NCBI RefSeq assembly: GCF_048773025.1
Contig: NC_133573.1
Location: 5,967,001 to 6,031,000 of the forward strand
Origin: Camelus bactrianus
Lineage: Eukaryota; Chordata; Mammalia; Artiodactyla; Camelidae
Length of the DNA stretch: 64,000 bases
Direction: 5' to 3'
Below are positions 26,865-37,060 of the stretch, piece by piece. The notes beneath the pieces were generated by a model. It was not told the DNA's origin. It was given only the letters and a program-made list of their open reading frames with translations, and ran no database searches. The number at the start of each line of letters is the position of its first letter. The first letter of the stretch is position 1. Position numbers and translations under genes: made by a program.

Positions 26865-28354
26865 AAGTGGAGAGACGTTCGTTCATCTAGCACCAAGGGA
26901 ACGGGATGCAGGAGACACTTTTCTCTGCTTTCTCAGTCTGTTTCCTAGTGCCGGTTTGAAGTTCCTGCAGTTTTCACTGTCAAACCGAGTTGGAGCTACT
27001 ACCTCCCCATATATATGTATGGAATGGAGCTTGCAACTGAAAAGAAACTATGTGTTCCCAAAAAAATAGGTGAAGGACGGCTTTCACACACACTTATCTC
27101 TCAGAACTGAGCAAGTGGAGAGACGTTCGTTCATCTAGCACCAAGGGAACGGGTTGCAGGAGACACTTTTTCTCTGCTTTCTCAGTCTGTTTCCTAGTGC
27201 CGGTTTGAAGTTCCTGCAGTTTTCACTGTCAAAACGAGTTGGAGCTAGTACCTCCCCTTATATATGTATGGAATGGATTTTGCTGCTGAAAAGAAACTTC
27301 GTGTTCCCAATAAGCTAGGTGAAGGACGGCTTTCACACACACTTATCTCTCAGAACTGAGCAAGTGGAGAGACGTTCGTTCATGTAGCACCAAGGGAACG
27401 GTTTGCAGGAGACATTTTTTCTCTGCTTTCTCAGTCTGTTTCCTAGTGCCGGTTTGAAGTTCCTGCAGTTTTCACTGTCAAACCGAGTTGGAGCTAGTAC
27501 CTCCCCATATATATGTATGGAATGGAGTTTGCAACTGAAAAGAAACTTTGTGTTCCCAACAATCTAGGTGAAGGACGGCTTTCACACACACTTATCGCTC
27601 AGAACTGAGCAAGTGGCGAAACGTTCGTTCATCTAGCACCAAGGGAACGGGTTGCAGGAGACACTTTTTCTCTGTTTCTCAGTCTGTTTCCTAGTGCTGG
27701 TTTGAAGTTCCTGCAGTTTTCACTGTCAAACCGAGTTGGAGCTACTACCTCCCCATATATATGTAAGGAATGGAGTTTGCAACTGAAAAGAAACTTTGTG
27801 TTCCCAACAAGATAGGTGAAAGGCGGCTTTCACACACAGTTATCTCTCAGAACTGAGCAAGTGGAGAGACGTTCGTTCAACTAGCACCAAGGTAACGGGT
27901 TGCAGGAGACACTTTTATCTGCTTCTCAGTCTGTTTCCTAGTGCCGGTTTGAAGTTCCTGCAGTTTTCATTGTCAAACCGAGTTGGAGCTAGTACCTCCC
28001 CATATATATGTATGGAATGGAGTTTGCAACTGAAAAGAAACTTTGTGTTCCCATCAAGAAAGGTGAAGGACGGCTTTCACACACACTTATCTCTCAGAAC
28101 TGAGCAAGTGGAGAGACGTTCGTTCATCTAGCACCAAGGGAACGGGTTGCAGGAGACACTTTTTGTCTGCTTTCTCAGTCTGTTTCCTAGTGCCGGTTTG
28201 AAGTTCCTGCAGTTTTCACTGTCAAACCGAGTTGGAGCTAGTACCTCCCCATATATATGTATGGAATGGAGTTTGCAACTGAAAAGAAACTTTGTGTTCC
28301 CAACAAGCTAGGTGAAGGACGGCTTTCACACACACTGATCTCTCAGAACTGAGC
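26865..28354. repeat. Six-monomer higher-order unit, copy 1 (1,490 bp)
   Basis: Order: gggatgcagg/gcttgcaac (26,865); ccttatatatg/ttgctgctg (27,113); catgtagcacc/gacattttttctc (27,362); gtggcgaaacg/tctctgtttctcag/gtaagg (27,611); ttcaactagcacc with aagaaagg (27,859); tttttgtctgc with cacactgatc (28,106). It is the five-monomer pattern with its first member replaced by two others. Confidence 0.85.
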
Positions 28355-29845
28355 CAGTGGAGAGACGTTCGTTCATCTAGCACCAAGGGAATGGGATGCA
28401 GGAGACACTTTTCTCTGCTTTCTCAGTCTGTTTCCTAGTGCCGGTTTGAAGTTCCTGCAGTTTTCACTGTCAAACCGAGTTGGAGCTACTACCTCCCCAT
28501 ATATATGTAAGGAATGGAGCTTGCAACTGAAAAGAAACTATGTGTTCCCAAAAAGATAGGTGAAGGACGGCTTTCACACACACTTATCTCTCAGAACTGA
28601 GCAAGTGCAGAGACGTTCGTTCATCTAGCACCAAGGGAACGGGTTGCAGGAGACACTTTTTCTCTGCTTTCTCAGTCTGTTTCCTAGTGCCGGTTTGAAG
28701 TTCCTGCAGTTTTCACTGTCAAACCGAGTTGGAGCTAGTACCTCCCCTTATATATGTAAGGAATGGATTTTGCTGCTGAAAAGAAACTTCGTGTTCCCAA
28801 CAAGCTAGGTGAAGGACGGCTTTCACACACACTTATCTCTCAGAACTGAGCAAGTGGAGAGACGTTCGTTCATGTAGCACCAAGGGAACGGTTTGCAGGA
28901 GACATTTTTTCTCTGCTTTCTCAGTCTGTTTCCTAGTGCCGGTTTGAAGTTCCTGCAGTTTTCACTGTCAAACCGAGTTGGAGCTAGTACCTCCCCATAT
29001 ATATGTATGGAATGGAGTTTGCAACTGAAAAGAAACTTTGTGTTCCCAACAATCTAGGTGAAGGACGGCTTTCACACACACTTATCGCTCAGAACTGAGC
29101 AAGTGGCGAAACGTTCGTTCATCTAGCACCAAGGGAACGGGTTGCAGGAGACACTTTTTCTCTGTTTCTCAGTCTGTTTCCTAGTGCTGGTTTGAAGTTC
29201 CTGCAGTTTTCACTGTCAAACCGAGTTGGAGCTACTACCTCCCCATATATATGTAAGGAATGGAGTTTGCAACTGAAAAGAAACTTTGTGTTCCCAACAA
29301 GATAGGTGAAAGGCGGCTTTCACACACAGTTATCTCTCAGAACTGAGCAAGTGGAGAGACGTTCGTTCAACTAGCACCAAGGTAACGGGTTGCAGGAGAC
29401 ACTTTTCTCTGCTTTCTCAGTCTGTTTCCTAGTGCCGGTTTGAAGTTCCTGCAGTTTTCATTGTCAAACCGAGTTGGAGCTAGTACCTCCCCATATATAT
29501 GTATGGAATGGAGTTTGCAACTGAAAAGAAACTTTGTGTTCCCATCAAGAAAGGTGAAGGACGGCTTTCACACACACTTATCTCTCAGAACTGAGCAAGT
29601 GGAGAGACGTTCGTTCATCTAGCACCAAGGGAACGGGTTGCAGGAGACACTTTTTGTCTGCTTTCTCAGTCTGTTTCCTAGTGCCGGTTTGAAGTTCCTG
29701 CAGTTTTCACTGTCAAACCGAGTTGGAGCTAGTACCTCCCCATATATATGTATGGAATGGAGTTTGCAACTGAAAAGAAACTTTGTGTTCCCAACAAGCT
29801 AGGTGAAGGACGGCTTTCACACACACTGATCTCTCAGAACTGAGC
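28355..29845. repeat. Six-monomer higher-order unit, copy 2 (1,491 bp)
   Basis: Adjacent copy of the 26,865 unit, same six types in the same order. It shares fine details such as gtgaaaggcgg, cacacagttatc and ttttcattgtc with copy 1 (about 27,820-27,970 against 29,310-29,465). The one-base length difference comes from the ttcaactagcacc monomer. Confidence 0.85.
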
Positions 29846-32083
29846 AAGTGGAGAGACGTTCGTTCATCTAGCACCAAGGGAATGGGATGCAGGAGACACT
29901 TTTCTCTGCTTTCTCAGTCTGTTTCCTAGTGCCGGTTTGAAGTTCCTGCAGTTTTCACTGTCAAACCGAGTTGGAGCTACTACCTCCCCATATATATGTA
30001 AGGAATGGAGCTTGCAACTGAAAAGAAACTATGTGTTCCCAAAAAGATAGGTGAAGGACGGCTTTCACACACACTTATCTCTCAGAACTGAGCAAGTGCA
30101 GAGACGTTCGTTCATCTAGCACCAAGGGAACGGGTTGCAGGAGACACTTTTTCTCTGCTTTCTCAGTCTGTTTCCTAGTGCCGGTTTGAAGTTCCTGCAG
30201 TTTTCACTGTCAAACCGAGTTGGAGCTAGTACCTCCCCTTATATATGTAAGGAATGGATTTTGCTGCTGAAAAGAAACTTCGTGTTCCCAACAAGCTATG
30301 TGAAGGACGGCTTTCACACACACTTATCTCTCAGAACTGAGCAAGTGGAGAGACGTTCTTTCATCTAGCACCAAGGGAACGGTTTGCAGGAGACATTTTT
30401 TCTCTGCTTTCTCAGTGTGTTTCCTAGTGCCGGTTTGAAGTTCCTGCAGTTTTCACTGTCAAACCGAGTTGGAGCTAGTACCTCCCCATATATATGTATG
30501 GAATGGAGTTTGCAACTGAAAAGAAACTTTGTGTTCCCAACAATCTAGGTGAAGGACGGCTTTCACACACACTTATCGCTCAGAACTGAGCAAGTGGAGA
30601 GACGTTCGTTCATCTAGCAACAAGGGAACGGGTTGCAGGAGACACTTTTTCTCTGCTTTCTCAGTCTGTTTCCTAGTGCTGGTTTGAAGTTCCTGCAGTT
30701 TTCACTGTCAAACCGAGTTGGAGCTAGTACCTCCCCTTATATATGTATGGAATGGATTTTGCTGCTGAAAAGAAACTTCGTGTTCCCAACAAGATAGGTG
30801 AAGGACGGCTTTCACACACACTTATCTCTCAGAACTGAGCAAGTGGAGAGACGTTCGTTCATGTAGCACCAAGGGAACGGTTTGCAGGAGACATTTTTTC
30901 TCTGCTTTCTCAGTCTGTTTCCTAGTGCCGGTTTGAAGTTCCTGCAGTTTTCACTGTCAAACCGAGTTGGAGCTAGTACCTCCCCATATATATGTATGGA
31001 ATGGAGTTTGCAACTGAAAAGAAACTTTGTGTTCCCAACAATCTAGGTGAAGGACGGCTTTCACACACACTTATCGCTCAGAACTGAGCAAGTGGCGAAA
31101 CGTTCGTTCATCTAGCACCAAGGGAACGGGTTGCAGGAGACACTTTTTCTCTGTTTCTCAGTCTGTTTCCTAGTGCTGGTTTGAAGTTCCTGCAGTTTTC
31201 ACTGTCAAACCGAGTTGGAGCTACTACCTCCCCATATATATGTAAGGAATGGAGTTTGCAACTGAAAAGAAACTTTGTGTTCCCAACAAGATAGGTGAAG
31301 GGCGGCTTTCCCACACAGTTATCTCTCAGAACTGAGCAAGTGGATAGACGTTCGTTCAACTAGCACCAAGGGAACGGGTTGCAGGAGACACTTTTCTTTG
31401 CTTTCTCAGTCTGTTTCCTAGTGCCGGTTTGAAGTTCCTGCAGTTTTCACTGTCAAACCGAGTTGGAGCTAGTACCTCCCCATATATATGTATGGAATGG
31501 AGTTTGCAACTGAAAAGAAACTTTGTGTTCCCATCAAGAAAGGTGAAGGACGGCTTTCACACACAATTATCTCTCAGAACTGAGCAAGTGGAGAGACGTT
31601 CGTTCATCTAGCACCAAGGGAACGGGTTGCAGGAGACACTTTTTGTCTGCTTTCTCAGTCTGTTTCCTAGTGCCGGTTTGAAGTTCCTGCAGTTTTCACT
31701 GTCAAACCGAGTTGGAGCTACTACCTCCCCATATATATGTATGGAATGTAGTTTGCAACTGAAAAGAAACTTTGTGTTCCCAACAAGCTAGGTGAAGGAC
31801 GGCTTTCACACACACTTATCTCTCAGAACTGAGCAAGTGGAGAGACGGTCGTTCATCTAGCACCAAGGCAACGGGTTGCCGGAGGCATTTTTTCACTGCT
31901 TTCTCAGTCTGTTTCCTAGTGCCGGTTTGATGTTCCTGCAGTTTTCACTTTCAAACCGAGTTGGAGCTAGTACCTCCCCATATATATGTATGGAATGGAG
32001 TTTGCAACTGAAAAGAAACTTTGTGTTTCCATCAAGATAGGTGAAGGACGGCTTTCATACACACTTATCTCTCAGAACTGAGC
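29846..32083. repeat. Extended, rearranged third copy of the six-monomer unit (nine monomers)
   Basis: It begins as the six-monomer unit (gggatgcagg type at 29,846, ccttatatatg type at 30,094). It then has a catgtagcacc-like monomer with ctttcatc (30,343) and a chimera at 30,592 that combines tgctgg of one type with ccttatatatg/ttgctgctg of another, before resuming with catgtagcacc, gtggcgaaacg, ttcaactagcacc and tttttgtctgc types. A distinctive monomer at 31,835 (gttgccggaggc, cactttcaaacc, ttcatacac) ends it, just before the A' block. Confidence 0.8.
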
Positions 32084-33092
32084 AAGTGGAGAGACGTTCG
32101 TTCATCTAGCACCAAGGGAACGGGTTGCAGGAAACACTTTTTCTCTGCTTTCTCAGTCTGTTTAATAGTGCTGGTATGAAGTTCCTGCAGTTTTCACTGT
32201 CAAACCGAGTTGGAGCTACTACCTCCCCATATATATGTATGGAATGGAGTTTGCAACTGAAATGAAACTTTGTGTTCCCAACAAGCTAGGTGAAGGACGG
32301 CTTTCACACACACTTATCTCTCGGAACTGAGCAAGTGGAGAGACGTTCGTTCATCTAGCACCAAGGGAACGGGTAGCAGGAGACACTTTTTCTCTGCTTT
32401 CTCAGTCTGTTTCCTAGTGCCGGTTTGAAGTTCCTGCAGTTTTCACTGTCAATCCGTGTTGGAGCTAGTACCTCCCCATATATATGTATGGAATGGAGTT
32501 TGCAACTGAAAAGAAACTTTGTGTTCCCAACAAGCTAGGTGAAGGGCGGCTTTCACACACACTTATCTCTCAGAACTGAGCAAGTGGAGAGACGTTCGTT
32601 CATCTAGCACCAAGGGAACGGGTTGCAGGAGACACTTTTCCTCTGCTTTCTCAGTCTGTTTCCTAGTGCCGGTTTGAAGTTCCTGCAGTTTTCACTGTCA
32701 AACCGATTTGGAGCTAGTACCTCCCCATATATATGTATGGAATGGAGTTTGCAACTGAAAAGAAATTTTGTTTTTCCAACAAGCTAGGTGAAGGACGGCT
32801 TTCACACACACTTATCTCTCAGAAATGAGCAAGTGGAGAGACGTTCTTTCATCTAGCACCAAGGGAACGGGTTGCAGGAGACACTTTTTCTCTGCTTTCT
32901 CAGTGTGTTTTCTAGTGCCGGTTTGAAGTTCCTGCAGTTTTCACTGTAAAACCGAGTTGGAGCTTGTACCTCCCCATATATATGTATGGAATGGAGTTTG
33001 CAACTGAAAAGAAACTTTGTGTTCCCAACAAGCTAGGTGAAGGACGGCTTTCACACCCACTTATCTCTCAGAACTGAGCAAGTGGAGAGACG

Positions 33093-33120
33093 TTCGTTCA
33101 TCTAGCACCAAGGGAACGGG
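33093..33120 (+). other. Split CENP-B-box-like half-sites
   Basis: TTCGTT and GGAACGGG, which recall the two essential parts of the mammalian CENP-B box, occur in this order on this strand. They are too far apart: TTCG to CGGG is 24 bases here against 11 in a true box. Many monomers also lose one half (ttctttc, cggtttgc or aatggg variants). It is therefore not a canonical CENP-B box. Confidence 0.25.
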
Positions 33121-33132
33121 TTGCAGGAGACA

Positions 33133-33152
33133 CTTTTTCTCTGCTTTCTCAG
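33133..33152 (+). other. Splice-acceptor-like pyrimidine tract ending in CAG
   Basis: Positions 54-73 of the monomer form a run of mostly C and T with only one internal purine, ending in ctcag. A second, weaker candidate, tgtttcctag, follows 12 bases later. This resembles a eukaryotic 3' splice site. It recurs in nearly all monomers, with variants such as tttttctctgtttctcag or attactctg. Whether the array is transcribed is unknown, so this is a resemblance only. Confidence 0.35.
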
Positions 33153-33222
33153 TCTGTTTCCTAGTGCCGGTTTGAAGTTCCTGCAGTTTTCACTGTCAAA
33201 CCGAGTTGGAGCTAGTACCTCC

Positions 33223-33238
33223 CCATATATATGTATGG
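33223..33238. other. AT-core dyad in the reference monomer
   Basis: The core catatatatg is a perfect 10-base palindrome. It sits inside a wider dyad with arms CCATA and TATGG around a 6-base centre. Nearly every monomer keeps it. Recurrent variants change the right arm (gtaagg, gtttgc or gtgtgg for gtatgg), the left side (ccttatatatg) or the centre (cataaatatg). One monomer near 8,850 has lost a base here. It is the most AT-rich part of the unit and a plausible site for duplex melting or cruciform formation, which is inference. Confidence 0.6.
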
Positions 33239-33243
33239 AATGG

Positions 33244-33254
33244 AGTTTGCAACT
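33244..33254. other. Short dyad AGTT-TGC-AACT in the reference monomer
   Basis: Four-base arms flank a three-base centre. Recurrent variants weaken it: gattttgctgctg in one monomer type, gcaaatg and gcttgcaac in others. With the neighbouring AT-core dyad it forms a cluster of inverted repeats in positions 144-175 of the monomer. Confidence 0.4.
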
Positions 33255-33281
33255 GAAAAGAAACTTTGTGTTCCCAACAAG

Positions 33282-33292
33282 CTAGGTGAAGG
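33282..33292 (+). other. Splice-donor-like site in the reference monomer
   Basis: The sequence ctaggtgaagg contains AG followed by GTGA, which resembles a 5' splice site. The variant with aagaaaggtgaagg (for example near 2,690, 5,180, 18,860, 24,080, 28,060 and 29,550) is a closer match. With the acceptor-like tract upstream it would frame a 133-base unit, followed by 116 bases to the next monomer's acceptor. Function is not shown. Confidence 0.3.
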
Positions 33293-33315
33293 ACGGCTTT
33301 CACACACACTTATCT

Positions 33316-33327
33316 CTCAGAACTGAG
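33316..33327. other. Hyphenated dyad CTCAG-AA-CTGAG at the monomer end
   Basis: Five-base inverted arms are separated by two bases. Recurrent variants alter the left arm (cttag, atcag, cgctcag just outside, ctcgg at 281, 32,364 and 37,341 neighbourhoods) while the right arm is mostly kept. It lies next to the purine-rich start of the following monomer. No protein that binds it can be named from the sequence. Confidence 0.5.
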
Positions 33328-33885
33328 CAAGTGGAGAGACGTTCTTTCATCTAGCACCAAGGGAACGGTTTGCAGGAGACACTTTTTCTCTGCTTTCTCA
33401 GTCTGTTTCCTAGTGCCGGTTTGAAGTTCCTGCAGTTTTCACTGTCAAACCGAGTTGGAGCTAGTACCTCCCCATATATATGTATGGAATGGAGTTTGCA
33501 ACTTAAAAGAAACTTTGTGTTCCCAACAAGATAGGTGAAGGACGGCTTTCACACACACTTATCTCTCAGAACTGAGCAAGTGGAGAGACGTTCGTTCATC
33601 TAGCACCAAGGGAACGGGTTGCAGGAGACACTTTTCCTCTGCTTTCTCAGTCTGTTTCCTAGTGCCGGTTTGAAGTTCCTGCAGTTTTCACTGTCAAACC
33701 GATTTGGAGCTAGTACCTCCCCATATATATGTATGGAATGGAGTTTGCAACTGAAAAGAAACTTTGTTTTTCCAACAAGCTAGGTGAAGGACGGCTTTCA
33801 CACACACTTATCTCTCAGAACTGAGCAAGTGGAGAGACGTTCGTTCATCTAGCACCCAGGGAACGGGTTGCAGGAGACATTTTTT

Positions 33886-36800
33886 CTCTGCTTTCTCAGT
33901 CTGTTTCCTAGTGCCGGTTTGAAGTTCCTGCAGTTTTCACTGTCAAACCGAGTTGGAGCTAGTACCTCCCCATATATATGTATGGAATGGAGTTTGCAAC
34001 TGAAAAGAAACTTTGTGTTCCCAACAATCTAGGTGAAGGACGGCTTTCACACACACTTATCTCTCAGAACTGAGCAAGTGGCGAAACGTTCGTTCATCTA
34101 GCACCAAGGGAACGGGATGCAGGAGACACTTTTTCTCTGCTTTCTCAGTGTGTTTCCTAGTGCTGGTTTGAAGTTCCTGCAGTTTTCACTGTAAAACCGA
34201 GTTGGAGCTTGTACCTCCCCATATATATGTAAGGAATGGAGTTTGCAACTGAAAAGAAACTTTGTATTCCCAACAAGATAGGTGAAGGACGGCTTTCACA
34301 CCCACTTATCTCTCAGAACTGAGCAAGTGGAGAGACGTTCGTTCAACTAGCACCAAGGGAACGGGTTGCAGGAGACACTTTTCTCTGCTTTCTCAGTCTG
34401 TTTCCTAGTGCCTGTTTGAAGTTCCTGCAGTTTTCACTGTCAAACCGAGTTGGAGCTAGTACCTCCCCATATATATGTATGGAATGGAGTTTGCAACTGA
34501 AAAGAAACTTTGTGTTCCCATCAAGAAAGGTGAAGGACGGCTTTCACACACACTTATCTCTCAGAACTGAGCAAGTGGAGAGACGTTCGTTCATCTAGCA
34601 CCAAGGGAACGGGTTGCAGGAGACACTTTTTCTCTGCTTTCTCAGTCTGTTTCCTAGTGCCGGTTTGAAGTTCCTGCAGTTTTCACTGTCAAACCGAGTT
34701 GGAGCTAGTACCTCCCCATATATATGTATGGAATGGAGTTTGCAACTGAAAAGAAACTTTGTGTTCCCAACAAGCTAGGTGAAGGACGGCTTTCACACAC
34801 ACTGATCTCTCAGAACTGAGCCAGTGGAGAGACGTTCGTTCATCTAGCACCAAGGGAATGGGATGCAGGAGACACTTTTCTCTGCTTTCTCAGTCTGTTT
34901 CCTAGTGCCGGTTTGAAGTTCCTGCAGTTTTCACTGTCAAACCGAGTTGGAGCTACTACCTCCCCATATATATGTAAGGAATGGAGCTTGCAACTGAAAA
35001 GAAACTATGTGTTCCCAAAAAGATAGGTGAAGGACGGCTTTCACACACACTTATCTCTCAGAACTGAGCAAGTGCAGAGACGTTCGTTCATCTAGCACCA
35101 AGGGAACGGGTTGCAGGAGACACTTTTTCTCTGCTTTCTCAGTCTGTTTCCTAGTGCCGGTTTGAAGTTCCTGCAGTTTTCACTGTCAAACCGAGTTGGA
35201 GCTAGTACCTCCCCTTATATATGTAAGGAATGGATTTTGCTGCTGAAAAGAAACTTCGTGTTCCCAACAAGCTATGTGAAGGACGGCTTTCACACACACT
35301 TATCTCTCAGAACTGAGCAAGTGGAGAGACGTTCTTTCATCTAGCACCAAGGGAACGGTTTGCAGGAGACATTTTTTCTCTGCTTTCTCAGTGTGTTTCC
35401 TAGTGCCGGTTTGAAGTTCCTGCAGTTTTCACTGTCAAACCGAGTTGGAGCTAGTACCTCCCCATATATATGTATGGAATGGAGTTTGCAACTGAAAAGA
35501 AACTTTGTGTTCCCAAAAATCTAGGTGAAGGACGGCTTTCACACACACTTATCGCTCAGAACTGAGCAAGTGGAGAGACGTTCGTTCATCTAGCAACAAG
35601 GGAACGGGTTGCAGGAGACACTTTTTCTCTGCTTTCTCAGTCTGTTTCCTAGTGCTGGTTTGAAGTTCCTGCAGTTTTCACTGTCAAACCGAGTTGGAGC
35701 TACTACCTCCCCTTATATATGTATGGAATGGATTTTGCTGCTGAAAAGAAACTTCGTGTTCCCAACAAGATAGGTGAAGGACGGCTTTCACACACACTTA
35801 TCTCTCAGAACTGAGCAAGTGGAGAGACGTTCGTTCATGTAGCACCAAGGGAACGGTTTGCAGGAGACATTTTTTCTCTGCTTTCTCAGTCTGTTTCCTA
35901 GTGCCGGTTTGAAGTTCCTGCAGTTTTCACTGTCAAACCGAGTTGGAGCTAGTACCTCCCCATATATATGTATGGAATGGAGTTTGCAACTGAAAAGAAA
36001 CTTTGTGTTCCCAACAATCTAGGTGAAGGACGGCTTTCACACACACTTATCGCTCAGAACTGAGCAAGTGGAGAGACGTTCGTTCATCTAGCAACAAGGG
36101 AACGGGTTGCAGGAGACACTTTTTCTCTGCTTTCTCAGTCTGTTTCCTAGTGCTGGTTTGAAGTTCCTGCAGTTTTCACTGTCAAACCGAGTTGGAGCTA
36201 CTACCTCCCCATATATATGTAAGGAATGGAGTTTGCAACTGAAAAGAATCTTTGTGTTCCCAACAAGATAGGTGAAGGGCGGCTTTCCCACACAGTTATC
36301 TCTCAGAACTGAGCAAGTGGAGAGACGTTCGTTCAACTAGCACCAAGGTAACGGGTTGCAGGAGACACTTTTCTTTGCTTTCTCAGTCTGTTTCCTAGTG
36401 CCGGTTTGAAGTTCCTGCAGTTTTCACTGTCAAACCGAGTTGGAGCTAGTACCTCCCCATATATATGTATGGAATGGAGTTTGCAACTGAAAAGAAACTT
36501 TGTGTTCCCATCAAGAAAGGTGAAGGACGGCTTTCACACACAATTATCTCTCAGAACTGAGCAAGTGGAGAGACGTTCGTTCATCTAGCACAAAGGGAAC
36601 GGGTTGCAGGAGACACTTTTTGTCTGCTTTCTCAGTCTGTTTCCTAGTGCCGGTTTGAAGTTCCTGCAGTTTTCACTGTCAAACCGAGTTGGAGCTACTA
36701 CCTCCCCATATATATGTATGGAATGTAGTTTGCAACTGAAAAGAAACTTTGTGTTCCCAACAAGCTAGGTGAAGGACGGCTTTCACACACACTTATCTCT

Positions 36801-37060
36801 CAGAACTGAGCAAGTGGAGAGACGTTCGTTCATCTAGCACCAAGGCAACGGGTTGCCGGAGGCATTTTTTCACTGCTTTCTCAGTCTGTTTCCTAGTGCC
36901 GGTTTGATGTTCCTGCAGTTTTCACTTTCAAACCGAGTTGGAGCTAGTACCTCCCCATATATATGTATGGAATGGAGTTTGCAACTGAAAAGAAACTTTG
37001 TGTTTCCATCAAGATAGGTGAAGGACGGCTTTCATACACACTTATCTCTCAGAACTGAGC
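33886..37060. repeat. Block B', second copy of the end of block B
   Basis: It matches about 28,910-32,083 at an offset of 4,975-4,977 bases (20 monomers), including the chimera with ttgctgctg after tgctgg and the gttgccggaggc monomer. One local difference is that the gtggcgaaacg-type monomer at 31,089 has a counterpart at about 36,066 that reads gtggagagacg with agcaacaaggg, like 30,592. The match continues through 37,061 into the first monomers of A''. Confidence 0.85.

Larger units (their letters stand above)
33080..33328. repeat. Reference monomer (249 bp) matching my by-eye consensus
   Basis: This copy carries the majority base at every position I compared, so it serves as the reference. 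Composition is 63 A, 56 C, 58 G and 72 T (45.8% GC). In order it holds a purine-rich start (positions 1-10), a CpG-containing stretch with TTCG and CGGG (14-41), a pyrimidine tract ending in CAG (54-73), a PstI-type CTGCAG (102-107), an AT core with a 10-base palindrome (145-154), a short CA run (222-230) and the hyphenated dyad CTCAG-AA-CTGAG (237-248). The length, 249, is a multiple of three, so reading frames keep phase from one full-length monomer to the next. That is why similar short frames recur throughout the array. Confidence 0.9.
32084..33885. repeat. Block A', partial third copy of the start of block A
   Basis: It starts with the same rare aatagtgctggtatg monomer as 1 and 37,061 and follows the order of block A. 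The cacccagaga monomer is skipped: its place is at 32,831, where the next type follows directly. The match continues through the cggtttgc/acttaaaag monomer (33,329) and the cgatttgg/tttgtttttcc monomer (33,578). It then enters a chimeric monomer at 33,827, whose first part is block A type (cacccaggg) and whose second part is block B type (gacattttttctctg). The unit at 33,080 is the reference monomer. Confidence 0.85.

Noticed and set aside
33075-33181. RNA polymerase III promoter-like boxes (tgagcaagtgg as box A, ggtttgaagttcc as box B), hinting at a tRNA-derived SINE origin
   Set aside because: The box A match fails at two of eleven positions, the box B match needs two extra bases, and the spacing of about 85 bases is long. 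There is no tRNA-like fold or A-rich tail.
33223-33245. Promoter reading of tatatata followed by ggaatgg (TATA-like or TEAD-like GGAATG)
   Set aside because: It is present in nearly all monomers as plain AT-rich sequence. Nothing else marks a start site, and the motifs are short enough to occur by chance.
33300-33309. CA microsatellite inside the monomer
   Set aside because: It is only about four to five CA units and hardly changes in length across the array (cacacccac and cacacaatt are substitutions), so it is part of the monomer rather than a separate microsatellite.
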